Shown here: positions 1 to 10,513 of the stretch, piece by piece
Position numbering within the stretch: position 1 is the first letter of the stretch
Layout: every line of letters begins with the position of its first letter
Origin: Bacteroidia bacterium
Lineage (GTDB): Bacteria > Bacteroidota > Bacteroidia > B-17B0 > Aurantibacillaceae
Assembly (NCBI GenBank): GCA_025362575.1
Contig: JANYIQ010000237.1
Coordinates: 18,570-82,569 of the forward strand
Length of the DNA: 64,000 bases
Direction of reading: 5' to 3'
Position numbers and translations under genes: made by a program
The notes under the pieces: generated by a model
What the model saw: only the letters and a program-made list of their open reading frames with translations
What the model was told of the DNA's origin: nothing
Database searches by the model: none

Positions 1-528
1 GTAAAAGTCGTAGCCCTGCAGTAACTGATAACTGAACTCCGTAAAACTCATTCCGGTTTCCAAACGGTTTTTAACCGAATCTTTCGCCATCATGTAATTT
101 ACGGTCAGGAATTTTCCTACGTCTCTTATGAAATTAAGAAACGAGAATTCTTTCATCCAATCGTAATTATTAATAAGTTCTGCCGAATTTTCTCCTGCAT
201 TAAAATCTAAAAATTTGGATAATTGCTTTTTAATTCCTTCCACATTTTTATTCAGCGCTTCTTCATCGAGCAAATTGCGTTCTGCCGATTTGCCGCTGGG
301 GTCGCCCACCATACCGGTAGCACCGCCAACCAAAGCAATGGGTTTATGCCCTGCCTTTTGAAAGCGCACTAAGGTCATGATCTGTGCAAGGCTACCCACG
401 TGCAATGAATCGGCCGTTGGATCAAAGCCAATATAGCCTGTAACTTTTTCTTTATTTAAAAGCTCTTCGGTGCCCGGCATAATGTCGTGCATGGCGCCTC
501 TCCAGCGTAGTTCTTCAACAAAATTCAT
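1..528 (-). CDS. tyrS: Tyrosyl-tRNA synthetase, N-terminal part (runs off window start)
   Basis: Reverse-strand translation [84 protein letters not shown]; class I HVGS motif. Alternative in-frame start at 534. Confidence 0.95.
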   Translation of the reverse strand, partial: MNFVEELRWRGAMHDIMPGTEELLNKEKVTGYIGFDPTADSLHVGSLAQIMTLVRFQKAGHKPIALVGGATGMVGDPSGKSAERNLLDEEALNKNVEGIKKQLSKFLDFNAGENSAELINNYDWMKEFSFLNFIRDVGKFLTVNYMMAKDSVKNRLETGMSFTEFSYQLLQGYDFY

Positions 529-1625
529 ATTCATATTATATCGTATAAATTTACAAATAATTAAGGAAATGAGGGGGTATTTTAGCTCGTTTTGAAACGA
601 AATGCAGCTCTCCCCTTATAAAAGGGGCTGTTTCTTTCCAAAATCAGGGGCATTATTTTATGGGGCATTTTACCTAAAAACTGTTTCTCTTACTTTTTTC
701 CTTGATGAAAAAAGAATAGAAGATTTTCACTTATCTTTTTTGGATCGCCAACTATTTGTTCTGTTCTTTTGGCTTGAACCAAAAGAACCAAAAATTCAAG
801 GCTGCATTTTATCCTTTCCTCCTGCCGTCGGAATTTTTTGAGCTCATAAATTGCTAAATAAAGGGGATCTTCGAGACAAGCTCTCAGCTTCCCTTTATTT
901 TAACGCAATTTATTTCACTCAAAAAACCGGATCAAATGAGGCCATTGGAGTATTAACAAAGATCTTCTTGATCAAATGATTCGAGGCAGCGGTTTCGACG
1001 GCGATTATTTTTGCCAGAAGAGCTTTGTTTGGAGTAATACCCGCATTAGCACCCGCAACCCCTTTGTGTCATCCTGAGCGTTTGCCTCCCCGCGAAGGAT
1101 CTGCCTCTTGAACAAAGGGTGTAAAAATAGATTTCCCTAAGAACAGATTGCTTCGCTATCGCTCACAATTACGCGGTCAGTTGAAGCAAACACAAAATTG
1201 CATGCTTAATTTGCAAATAACACAATCATTGTCGGAGGGTTGGCCAGGCGCAGCGATAGCGAGAAAATTGGAGCATTAGCGGCCCTGAGGCCGCCTCCAA
1301 TTTTAACCGCGGTTTTTGCCTTGCCAGCGATAAGAAATTATCCGATGGATAATTTTAGTGCCCGGCAATAGTTCTTTAATAGGATGCTTGCAAAAAATCG
1401 CCTTGGCTGGCCAAGAGCTTTTTGATTACTTTTTGGCGACCCAAAAAGTGATAATTAAAATAAATGAAAAAAGATCTTGATATCTACAGGAGCTTTTTAT
1501 AGAGGCCTATTCGCAAATGTGTGCCACACATTTGGAACTATTTGGCGATCCAAAAAGTGACATAAGAAAAAAATAGAATGATACGACACTGTCTTAATAT
1601 AAGGGGAGCACTCTCCATCCAAAAT

Positions 1626-2426
1626 CTACCTCTTCAAAAAATCCATCAATTCTTTTGCAACTAAAGGAATTGCTTCAAGATTTAAGGTGTGACCAGCGGC
1701 AGGAATGATCTTTAGTTTACTGCCGGGAATGTTCTTGGCCACTTCTTCGGCCATATGCACAGGTAGTAACAGATCTTTTTCACCCTGAATAACTATAGTC
1801 GGAGTAATGATCTTTTGTAAGTGGGGGCGAAAATCTTCTCTCTCTTTTGTGGCCTGCATTAGTTTGAACATCGCTTCTTTCTCGCCGTTCACTTCTTGTC
1901 GCGCCTGTTTCATTAATTCAATTGGAATAAGCGGATTCTTAAAATAATTTTCGCTTAATACAGATGGCAACATGATATCTAACATTAAAGAATAGCCGCC
2001 AAGCTCCAAGGCTCGCCACCAGGCCAATTCAATGGCTTCGTAATACGGTGTTTTATGTGCAAACGTAGAAATGAGCGCAAGGTTATTCAAATGCTGAGGG
2101 TACAATAAAGCAAAATGCTGACTCACTAAACTTCCGTACGACAAACCAATGAGTGAGAATTTTTTTACGTTCACTGCATCTAAAACCGCCTTTACATCAT
2201 GTGCATGCTGATCGAAACTTCTCCAGTTCCCGCTTTTATCGCTTTGTCCCTGAAAAACAAAATCAAGTAACACAATTTTATAATCGTTCTTAAAAAAAGG
2301 CGTGGTCAATATCCACGACATGGTAGATTGTGAAAGCCCGTTTAAGAATACAAGAGTTTTATCGCTGTTCAGGTTTCCCTGTACTTCGTAATAGATGTTT
2401 AGGTTATCGGAGGTTTTTGCAAGCAT
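1626..2426 (-). CDS. Alpha/beta hydrolase
   Basis: GLSYGS nucleophile elbow, late D and GHTLNLE His motif. The ORF-track start (2465) extends into a dispersed repeat; ATG at 2426 is more plausible. Confidence 0.85.
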   Translation of the reverse strand: MLAKTSDNLNIYYEVQGNLNSDKTLVFLNGLSQSTMSWILTTPFFKNDYKIVLLDFVFQGQSDKSGNWRSFDQHAHDVKAVLDAVNVKKFSLIGLSYGSLVSQHFALLYPQHLNNLALISTFAHKTPYYEAIELAWWRALELGGYSLMLDIMLPSVLSENYFKNPLIPIELMKQARQEVNGEKEAMFKLMQATKEREDFRPHLQKIITPTIVIQGEKDLLLPVHMAEEVAKNIPGSKLKIIPAAGHTLNLEAIPLVAKELMDFLKR

Positions 2427-2436
2427 GTTCAAGTTT

Positions 2437-2470
2437 TTTTTGCCACAGATTACACGAATTAACACAGATC
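2437..2470. repeat. Short fragment of a CACAGATTACACGAATTAACACAGAT-type dispersed repeat
   Basis: Sequence tttgccacagattacacgaattaacacagat; same style as the CGCAGAT repeats at 23.1-24.0 kb and 28.7 kb. Confidence 0.55.
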
Positions 2471-2517
2471 TATTTTTTCAACTACACCTGTTGCATTTTC
2501 AGCAATCAATGGATCAT

Positions 2518-3414
2518 TCAAATATAATTTATTGTTGCGCCTCTTTCTGTAACTGTGAGGTCAATATCCTTCCCAATGTAAAACGCGAGGTTTCTTGTAA
2601 TATGTCCGGCCGGAAAATTGTAGCATACCGGATAATCATATTCCTTTACAGCATCGGCAATTATTTCTTCAGCTGATTTTCCGAAGGGTACTTTATTATC
2701 CTTCATGTCTGTCATGCCGCCTACGATAAGGCCTTTCAGATTCTTTAATTTTCCGGAGCGTTTCAATTGTAGCATCATCCTATCGATATGATACAACTGC
2801 TCATCAAGATCTTCAATGAATACTATTTTTCCACTGGTATCCAGTTCACTTTTGGTTCCGCTAAGCGCGTAGATCAAAGATAAATTTCCGCCAACCAATT
2901 CCGCTTTTGCTTCTCCCAATTTGTTTAAAGAATTCGCCGGAGTCTCATAACTCATCTTTTCTCCGAATAAAATTTTACGCAAACTTTCGGTGGCCTCTGC
3001 ATCTTTAATGAACTGAAAAGCCATGGTGCCATGCACTGAAGCAATGCCTAAATTATAGAGGTGACTTTGCAATATGGTGGTATCGCTGTATCCAACGATC
3101 CATTTTGGTTGATCACAAAAGTTTTTGAAATTAATTTTATCGATGAGTCGCAAAGTTCCGTAACCGCCGCGCGCCATGATCACGGCTTTGATCTCTTGGT
3201 TATCTAAAGCCCATTGAAGATCGGCAGCGCGCTGTTCGTCATTCCCAGCAAACTGATTTTCAACCGAAAATAAATTAGGACCGAAAATGGTTTTCAATCC
3301 CCAGTCCTTCAGGATCTCAACTGCGGGCTCCATTTCACCAATAGTGGTGCTTCGGGCAGGAGCAATAATTGCAACTGTATCGCCCTTTTTAAGTGGTGCC
3401 GGTACTTTTTTCAA
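2518..3414 (-). CDS. LD-carboxypeptidase (peptidase S66 family, LdcA/MccF-like)
   Basis: APARS...; MARGGYGTLRLID; VGYSDTT; IFIEDLDE-like motif; C-terminal GH. Confidence 0.9.
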   Translation of the reverse strand: MKKVPAPLKKGDTVAIIAPARSTTIGEMEPAVEILKDWGLKTIFGPNLFSVENQFAGNDEQRAADLQWALDNQEIKAVIMARGGYGTLRLIDKINFKNFCDQPKWIVGYSDTTILQSHLYNLGIASVHGTMAFQFIKDAEATESLRKILFGEKMSYETPANSLNKLGEAKAELVGGNLSLIYALSGTKSELDTSGKIVFIEDLDEQLYHIDRMMLQLKRSGKLKNLKGLIVGGMTDMKDNKVPFGKSAEEIIADAVKEYDYPVCYNFPAGHITRNLAFYIGKDIDLTVTERGATINYI

Positions 3415-3418
3415 GGTG

Positions 3419-4042
3419 TTATTTTTTGCTGTTCTTTAAAGCTTTAAGATACTCTAAATACTTAGGTGTATCGGGTTCATTCTTTACTTTAATTCGGTAC
3501 CAGAATTCTCCGTTCTTGATTCGGTAAATATTCATCTCAGAAGTTTTGTAGGCTTCTGCCAATTTCTTTAATGACTTTTTGCGTTTAGGATCCCAGATCT
3601 CTTCTTTTAATTTTTTAGCTTTTGCTTCGGTGAGTACTTTTGAGAAAACGCCTCCGATCAACACTCGGTTCTTCAACGCTTTTTTAACGGCCGGGCTTGA
3701 CTTACGGTGTTCGCTTTGCTGCTCTTGTGTAGCCCATTTTAGATTAGACACATCGTTATTTTTACGATTATGATCCATGTGAAGCACAAAAGTATGTTTG
3801 TTAGACTTTGGTTTTAAGAATGCTTCTGCCACCAAACGGTGAGCAAATAAAGATTTTTTTACGCCAAACATTCGCACGCTGATGCATTTGTAGCCTTCAA
3901 TTTCTTTTAATTTCAACTGATCCGCATCTTTAGGCTTATCGTAGTAGCTTGCAACTTTTCCTGTGCTTGACACCTGATATTTTTTCTGAAGTTTTACTCC
4001 TTTAGGAAACTGAATTTGTTTCCATTTTTCGCTTTTCGACAT
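3419..4042 (-). CDS. NUMOD4/HNH endonuclease-like protein with C-terminal HTH-like segment
   Basis: N-terminal W..I..Y.VSSTGKVAS (NUMOD4-like); HMDHNRKNNDVSNLKWAT (HNH_3-like); C-terminal LAEAYKTSEMNIYRIKNGEFW. Confidence 0.75.
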   Translation of the reverse strand: MSKSEKWKQIQFPKGVKLQKKYQVSSTGKVASYYDKPKDADQLKLKEIEGYKCISVRMFGVKKSLFAHRLVAEAFLKPKSNKHTFVLHMDHNRKNNDVSNLKWATQEQQSEHRKSSPAVKKALKNRVLIGGVFSKVLTEAKAKKLKEEIWDPKRKKSLKKLAEAYKTSEMNIYRIKNGEFWYRIKVKNEPDTPKYLEYLKALKNSKK

Positions 4043-4137
4043 GGGGATATATTTTAGTGGTTAATAAAGTGGCTATTTAAAGGGTTTGCTTATCTTTGTA
4101 CAATATTACAATTTTTTTGTAAAGTACAAATTTTTTT

Positions 4138-6186
4138 ATGTTAAAACATTTTAAGCGCACCTTAGTTACAGCAGCCTTACCATACGCTAATGGCCCCGTT
4201 CACATTGGGCATCTGGCAGGCTGTTATCTGCCCTCCGACATTTACGTTAGGTACCTGCGTAGTAAGGGGGAGGATGTTGTGTTTATATGCGGGAGCGACG
4301 AACATGGCGTTCCCATTACAATTAAAGCAAAAAAAGAAGGAATTACCCCTCAGCAGGTAGTAGACAAATATCATAAAATGATGGGTGATGCCTTTCGTGA
4401 TTTTGGAATTTCGTTCGATATTTATTCACGCACCTCATCTAAAGTACATCACGAAACAGCTTCCGGTTTTTTTAAAACATTATACGATAAAGGTTCATTC
4501 ACCGAACAAGTTACCGAGCAGTATTACGACGAAGAAGCAAAGCAGTTCTTAGCCGACCGTTATATTACCGGCGAGTGCCCTAAATGCGGTAACCCCAATG
4601 CTTATGGCGATCAGTGCGAAAGCTGCGGGTCATCGTTAAACGCCACCGATCTTAAAAATCCTAAATCTACCTTATCGGGAAGCGCTCCGGTTTTAAAACA
4701 AACCAAGAACTGGTTCTTACCCTTAGATAAATTACAACCAAAAATAGCCGATTACCTGTCGCAGCATACCGACTGGAAAACCAACGTTTATGGTCAGTGT
4801 AAAAGCTGGTTAGACAGTGGCGACGGATTACAGCCGAGAGCCATGACACGTGATCTGGACTGGGGAGTGCCTGTTCCGGTAAAAGGTGCGGATGGAAAAG
4901 TACTTTACGTTTGGTTCGATGCGCCTATTGGATATATTTCGGCCACAAAAGAATTGATGCCTGATAAATGGGAAACGTACTGGAAAGATAAAGACACCCG
5001 ATTAATTCATTTCATTGGAAAAGACAATATAGTTTTTCATTGTATTATTTTTCCTGCCATGTTAATGGAACACGGTGAATTTGTATTGGCGGATAATGTT
5101 CCGGCAAACGAATTTTTAAATTTAGAAGGCGATAAAATTTCGACCTCTCGTAACTGGGCGGTGTGGCTGCACGAGTACTTAATTGATTTTAAAGACCAGC
5201 AGGATATTTTACGATACTCACTTTGCGCGAATGCCCCTGAAACAAAAGACAATGATTTTACCTGGAAAGATTTTCAAACCAAAAACAATTCGGAGCTTGG
5301 TGATATTTTAGGGAATTTCATTAATCGCGTGATGGTACTTACCAACAAAAATTACAATTGCATTGTGCCGGAAGCCAGCGAATACACCAAAGCAGACCTG
5401 TTGGTATTGGAAGAGATGGCTAAGGCTCCTGATAAAATTTCAGAAGCATTGGATAAATTCAAATTCCGTGAAGCTTTAGCTGAGATGATGAATTTGGCAA
5501 GAATTGGGAATAAATATTTAGCTGAACAAGAGCCCTGGAAATTAATTAAGAGTGATGAAAAACGCGTAAAAACGGTAATGAACATTTCCATACAAATAGC
5601 AGCGAATCTTGCCATTGTTTGCGAGCCTTTCATTCCGTTTACAAGTAAAAAATTATTTGACTTATTGAATCTTGCACCTTTAAAATGGCGCTCGGCAAAA
5701 AATACGAATAATGTTCATGCCGGTCATAAAATAAGTGACCAGTCGGGAATTTTATTTTCGAAAATAGAAGATACAGATATACAACCGCAATTGGATAAAT
5801 TAGAGAATTCTAAAAAAGAGAACGCTTCATCGAACGCAAAAATAGAACCTGCAAAAGCGGAGACCTCTTTCGAAGAATTCAGTAAAATGGATATACGTGT
5901 TGGAACTATTTTAGAAGCAGAGCGCGTGCCTAAAACCGACAAACTGCTTAAGTTAAAAATTGATACCGGCATTGACCAACGTACTGTTGTTAGTGGTATT
6001 GCACAGTGGTACAAACCCGAAGACATTATTGGGCAGCAGGTAAATATTTTAGTGAACCTTGCTCCGAGAAAAATAAAAGGAATTGAAAGTCAGGGCATGA
6101 TATTAATGGCCGAAAATGCGCTGGGCGAATTAAGTTTTGTGGTGCCCAGTAAAAAGGAGATGAATAATGGCTCGAATGTTAAGTAA
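4138..6186 (+). CDS. metG: Methionyl-tRNA synthetase with C-terminal tRNA-binding domain
   Basis: [16 protein letters not shown]; zinc Cys cluster [30 protein letters not shown]-terminal [26 protein letters not shown]. Confidence 0.97.
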   Translation: MLKHFKRTLVTAALPYANGPVHIGHLAGCYLPSDIYVRYLRSKGEDVVFICGSDEHGVPITIKAKKEGITPQQVVDKYHKMMGDAFRDFGISFDIYSRTSSKVHHETASGFFKTLYDKGSFTEQVTEQYYDEEAKQFLADRYITGECPKCGNPNAYGDQCESCGSSLNATDLKNPKSTLSGSAPVLKQTKNWFLPLDKLQPKIADYLSQHTDWKTNVYGQCKSWLDSGDGLQPRAMTRDLDWGVPVPVKGADGKVLYVWFDAPIGYISATKELMPDKWETYWKDKDTRLIHFIGKDNIVFHCIIFPAMLMEHGEFVLADNVPANEFLNLEGDKISTSRNWAVWLHEYLIDFKDQQDILRYSLCANAPETKDNDFTWKDFQTKNNSELGDILGNFINRVMVLTNKNYNCIVPEASEYTKADLLVLEEMAKAPDKISEALDKFKFREALAEMMNLARIGNKYLAEQEPWKLIKSDEKRVKTVMNISIQIAANLAIVCEPFIPFTSKKLFDLLNLAPLKWRSAKNTNNVHAGHKISDQSGILFSKIEDTDIQPQLDKLENSKKENASSNAKIEPAKAETSFEEFSKMDIRVGTILEAERVPKTDKLLKLKIDTGIDQRTVVSGIAQWYKPEDIIGQQVNILVNLAPRKIKGIESQGMILMAENALGELSFVVPSKKEMNNGSNVK

Positions 6187-6988
6187 GTATTTTCTGATCA
6201 TTGCCTTATTTGTTTCACAATTTTGTGAAGCGCAGAATAGTACTGATGCCATTTATCATCCACAGGATTATAAGGAGCAGGATCAGTTCAAGCATTTTTA
6301 CAAAAGAAGAGAGGCGGTTTCGAAATGGCAGATCAATCAGTTAAAGAATGGCGCCTTACTGATCCGTTTACACGATAGCAAACTACTTATTGAGGCTTTG
6401 AAAAAAAGAGGTCAGAACGATCTTGCCACACAAAAAGAACATGAGGCTTTTGCTCTGAATAAAAACATTGTGAGAGCCTTTACAAGTCAGTATAAATTTT
6501 CTAAAGTTTACTTTTTTTACAGTCACAGCAGCGATACGCTTTTAAAAGGGGTGCGTTCCGGAATTTTTCTTGACACCAATTTAAATGTTGATGCAGGTAT
6601 AAAACTGGAAGAAAAATTTTATCTGATCGGCGAAAAAGATCTTATTTACAGCTCTTCCATTGGATATGTTAAGGAAGATACTGCCAGATTTATGAGAGAA
6701 AGCGGTAATGCTTCCAAAGAAATGGCGATCGTTCTAAAAAACAAATATGGTCACCAGTTGAAAGATCCCTTTCCGTTCTGTGTAGAAGCGAAAGGTTCGC
6801 CATCGGCAAGGGTGAAAGAATATTTCAATTATAAAGGAGCGACAATTGGTGTTGAGATCGCTAAACGAAATTCGGGGATTAAGTATTTAGGTTACGCTGC
6901 CATTTTAAATTACAATCTTAAAAAATATTTTGAAGCGAATAGCGGTTATGAAGTAAGTGATGAGGACATCAAGCCTTTTTTATACTAA
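6176..6988 (+). CDS. Hypothetical secreted protein
   Basis: ORF overlapping the metG end; N-terminal signal peptide [23 protein letters not shown]-track start is 6167. Confidence 0.7.
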   Translation: MLSKYFLIIALFVSQFCEAQNSTDAIYHPQDYKEQDQFKHFYKRREAVSKWQINQLKNGALLIRLHDSKLLIEALKKRGQNDLATQKEHEAFALNKNIVRAFTSQYKFSKVYFFYSHSSDTLLKGVRSGIFLDTNLNVDAGIKLEEKFYLIGEKDLIYSSSIGYVKEDTARFMRESGNASKEMAIVLKNKYGHQLKDPFPFCVEAKGSPSARVKEYFNYKGATIGVEIAKRNSGIKYLGYAAILNYNLKKYFEANSGYEVSDEDIKPFLY

Positions 6989-7324
6989 ATACCTCGGTTA
7001 TCAATTTTATTCCTTAACTTTTTTTCTTTATAAAAATTAAATTTTCGTCTTCGAAATACCCCTCCGTCATTTCGCAACCCTCCTACGCCAGCGCTACGGC
7101 GGGTAAAGAGACAGGCAAATGCCACCTCCCTTAAAAGGGGAGGAGCTACATCCTGCCTGATCTTAACAGACGGGCCAGTGCAAGACCTTAGCCCTTTAAT
7201 TTTTCCCACTTTTTGTGTTTTACAATGCCTTTTACTATCTTTATCTTTCGACAAGCTCAAGATGACAAAGAGCCTTTAGTTCTAAATAATTAATTTCTCA
7301 AAACAAAAGTTTAAAATTATACTC

Positions 7325-9613
7325 ATGAAGAATTTTACAATTACAACAGCATTATGTTTATTCAGTTCCTTGTTTGTTGCGCAAAGCGAACAAAAATTCT
7401 GGACAAACATTTCTGAAAATAACATTACACCGGTTGGAAAACGTCAGATCGTTCCGCAAAAATATTTAACCTATCATTTGAGCGGAACCGTTTTAAAAGA
7501 TAAATTGTGGAGCGCGCCAAGTGAAAAAACCACTCCTATTAATCAGTCGAACTGCATCATTTATTTACCTGCGCCTAACGGAGAAATGCAGGCTTTCAAG
7601 GTTGTTGAGGCTTCTATTATGGAGCCTGCTTTGGCAGCTCAGTTTCCAAACATAAAAACATTCAGCATAAAGGGTGTTGACGATGTTTATGCCAATGGTA
7701 AATTAGACTGGAATGAATTCGGATTTCACGGAATGATCAACAGCACTAACGGTGATATATTCATTGATCCATATAGTAACGGAAACATTGCAGATTACAT
7801 CAGCTACTATACTGCCGACTTTAAAAAAGATGCGGTTAATGTTTTGCCGGAAGCCGGCTTGTTAAATGAGAACCCGGATAAAAAAGCAGAGACAAGTCCG
7901 AAAAAAAAAGAAAACGAAATCGCTAAAATAACAGCAGCACCATGCATGGGCGCAAACTTACGCACCTACCGTTTAGCTGTGGCCTGTACCGGCGAATACG
8001 CGGTGGCGGCAACAGGTATAGCTGCTCCAACCGTAGCGCAAACTTTAGCCAAGATCATTACAAGTGTTAACCGTGTTGATGGGGTTTATGAAAAAGAAGT
8101 TGCCATTCGCATGGTTCTGGTAGCAACCGAAACAATAGTTGTTTACACTGATGCCAACACAGATCCATTTACAGGAAACAACAATGCATCTACTTTAATT
8201 AACGAAAGTCAAACTGTAATTGGCGCCAACATCGGCGCTGCTAATTATGATATTGGACACACTTTCAGTACAGGTGGCGGTGGCTTAGCGTTTTTAGGAT
8301 GTGTATGCTCAAGCTCAAAAGCAAAAGGAATTACAGGAAGCCCTAACCCTGTTGGTGACCCATACGATATTGATTATGTAGCGCACGAAATGGGACACCA
8401 GTTTGGCGGAAATCACACGTTTAACAGTCAGTTAGGTTCTTGCAGTGGCAATAGAAATGGCTCAACCGCGGCAGAACCGGGAAGCGGAGTTACTATTATG
8501 GCGTATGCCGGAATTTGTGCTGCCGATGATCTTGCTTCTAACAGCATTGCCTATTTTCACGCGGTGAGTTATGATGAGATCGTTAACTTCTCTAATTTTG
8601 GCGGGGGTAATTCGTGCGCCGTTACCACTACAACAGGAAATAATCCTCCGGTAGTTACCGGTTCAATTACTTATACTGTTCCAAAATCTACGCCTTATAC
8701 TTTAACCGGTTCGGCAACCGATCCTGACGGTGATGTATTAACTTATCAGTGGGAAGAAACAGATCTGGGTCCGGGAGCCGGTGGTGTATGGAACTCAGGC
8801 ATCAAACCTTATTTCATGTCTTATATTCCTGTTGCAACGCCATCGCGTTTATTTCCAAAATTAAGTGTTATTCTTAATGGAAACATGACGATCTGGAAAG
8901 GTGAATATTTAACAGCAACACCTCAAACTTTAAATTTCAGATTAACAGCCCGTGATAATAAAATGGGCGGCGGCGGAGTTTGCTCAGCGAGCTCACAAGT
9001 GATTATTGACAATAGTGGTCCATTTGCCATTACCTACCCAAACATTGCCGGCATTAACTGGCCATCGGCTACTACACAAACCATTACCTGGGATGTGAAT
9101 GGGACGGATCTTAGCCCAATAAATTGTGCTAACGTTGATGTTTATCTTTCAACAAATGCAGGAACAACTTTTACAGTTTTAGCTGCGGGGGTTCCTAATA
9201 CAGGTTCTCTAACCATAACCGTTCCAACTGTAACGGCGAACATCACGATATGTCGTGTTAAAGTAGCTTGTCCTACCAATATTTTCTTTGACATTAACGA
9301 TAAGAACTTTACCATTTCGGTGCCCGTTACCACAGGCTTAAGTGAGATCTCCGGAAATAATGCAGCGGGCTTATCGGTTGCTCCGAATCCATTTAACGAA
9401 AGCATTTCCATTAAAGCAAGCAGTTTGGATGCAGAAAGTGAAACTGTAATTACGATCACGGATGTTTTAGGTAAAGTAATTAAGCAGGAAAGTTATACCG
9501 GCATTTCTAACTTAAATAAAAGTTTCAATTTAGAAAATATCAGTCGCGGACTTTATTTTGTTAGTGTGAAGAACAATAACAAACAATCTGTAGCGAGAAT
9601 AATAAAAAATTAA
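7325..9613 (+). CDS. Secreted reprolysin-like zinc metalloprotease with T9SS type A C-terminal sorting domain
   Basis: Signal peptide; HEMGHQFGGNHTF zinc site; C-terminal LSVAPNPFNESISI...GLYFVSVKNNNKQSVARIIKN. Confidence 0.9.
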   Translation: MKNFTITTALCLFSSLFVAQSEQKFWTNISENNITPVGKRQIVPQKYLTYHLSGTVLKDKLWSAPSEKTTPINQSNCIIYLPAPNGEMQAFKVVEASIMEPALAAQFPNIKTFSIKGVDDVYANGKLDWNEFGFHGMINSTNGDIFIDPYSNGNIADYISYYTADFKKDAVNVLPEAGLLNENPDKKAETSPKKKENEIAKITAAPCMGANLRTYRLAVACTGEYAVAATGIAAPTVAQTLAKIITSVNRVDGVYEKEVAIRMVLVATETIVVYTDANTDPFTGNNNASTLINESQTVIGANIGAANYDIGHTFSTGGGGLAFLGCVCSSSKAKGITGSPNPVGDPYDIDYVAHEMGHQFGGNHTFNSQLGSCSGNRNGSTAAEPGSGVTIMAYAGICAADDLASNSIAYFHAVSYDEIVNFSNFGGGNSCAVTTTTGNNPPVVTGSITYTVPKSTPYTLTGSATDPDGDVLTYQWEETDLGPGAGGVWNSGIKPYFMSYIPVATPSRLFPKLSVILNGNMTIWKGEYLTATPQTLNFRLTARDNKMGGGGVCSASSQVIIDNSGPFAITYPNIAGINWPSATTQTITWDVNGTDLSPINCANVDVYLSTNAGTTFTVLAAGVPNTGSLTITVPTVTANITICRVKVACPTNIFFDINDKNFTISVPVTTGLSEISGNNAAGLSVAPNPFNESISIKASSLDAESETVITITDVLGKVIKQESYTGISNLNKSFNLENISRGLYFVSVKNNNKQSVARIIKN

Positions 9614-9632
9614 TTTCACTTCATTTGAATTA

Positions 9633-9664
9633 AGGCCGCGAGTATAAAGTTCGCGGCTTTTTTG
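9633..9664 (+). terminator. Rho-independent terminator
   Basis: GCCGCGA-loop-TCGCGGC followed by a T tract after the metalloprotease. Confidence 0.75.
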
Positions 9665-9761
9665 TTTACATAAGTTCCCAAATATTAACCTATTGTTAAT
9701 GTAGTTGAAATATTATCTCGACGTTGCCTTAGTAAATTTGCAAAACATCAATACTAAAAAC

Positions 9762-9992
9762 ATGCGAGCAAGCAATATTAAATACCTGATCGGACTTAAA
9801 AAAATGGGGCACAATATACTATTCAAAAATTGTCCGCAATGCAAACGGTTTTTTGGAACTAATGAAGCCGGAGTTGAAACCTGCAGTGTAGATTGTGACA
9901 TTAAATATGCGTTGAGAGATCAGTATATTGAGATCGAAAGGAAAAATCGAATCAATACCCTGTTAAGAACAAAACATCTGATAGGAAACTAA
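9762..9992 (+). CDS. Small Cys-rich (putative zinc-binding) hypothetical protein
   Basis: CPQCKRFFG...CSVDC; ATG at 9762 is more plausible than the ORF-track start. Confidence 0.5.
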   Translation: MRASNIKYLIGLKKMGHNILFKNCPQCKRFFGTNEAGVETCSVDCDIKYALRDQYIEIERKNRINTLLRTKHLIGN

Positions 9993-10042
9993 GGTTCTGA
10001 ATTTTCTTGTCGTTTCATGAGAAGGCCTATTCATATAATTCT

Positions 10043-10513
10043 TTAACTGTGGCTATATAGGTAAATATTGTTTCCTTCAGAGTCCTTTATTTCGGCAAGG
10101 TAGCCAATTTGGTTATCGATAAGGTTTGATCCGATAATTGTATCGCCAATCTCATTTTTCTGTTTCAAAATAAAGGGCTCTGTGATCAATTCTCCTTTAT
10201 AAAGTGTGGCGAGCTTAATTGCCTCGTGCATAACATCCACAAAAAATACCAGCTTTATGCCGTTTCCGGCCGGAGAATCCGTTGATTGAACAATGCAACC
10301 GGAGATCCCTGTTTGATACTTGTTAAATACACCTGTTGGCTTATCATATAAGATGGTGATATCCATTTTTGTTTTGAGGATCTTTTCATAAAAAATTACT
10401 GCTCTGTTCAAATTATTAGCAGGGATCTCGATCCAGGTCAATTTTGAAAACCTGTTTACTATTTCGTCTCTCTTTACTGTTGCTTTTTTTTCGCTTACTT
10501 TCCTAAAGATCAT
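10043..10513 (-). CDS. VOC (glyoxalase-like) family protein
   Basis: WIEIPANNLNRAVIFYEKIL...GNNIYLYSHS. Confidence 0.85.
   Translation of the reverse strand: MIFRKVSEKKATVKRDEIVNRFSKLTWIEIPANNLNRAVIFYEKILKTKMDITILYDKPTGVFNKYQTGISGCIVQSTDSPAGNGIKLVFFVDVMHEAIKLATLYKGELITEPFILKQKNEIGDTIIGSNLIDNQIGYLAEIKDSEGNNIYLYSHS

Noticed and set aside
602-841. 79-aa [15 protein letters not shown]...
   Set aside because: Low-complexity hydrophobic translation of repeat-type intergenic DNA; no start-site context or domain.
4177-6026. Several minus-strand ORFs of 60-100 aa inside metG
   Set aside because: Antisense shadows of a conserved coding sequence.
6985-7260. 91-aa minus-strand ORF
   Set aside because: Translation of repeat-like intergenic sequence with Arg-rich low complexity; no support.
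9142-9459. 105-aa minus-strand ORF
   Set aside because: Antisense to the metalloprotease C-terminal region; no motif.
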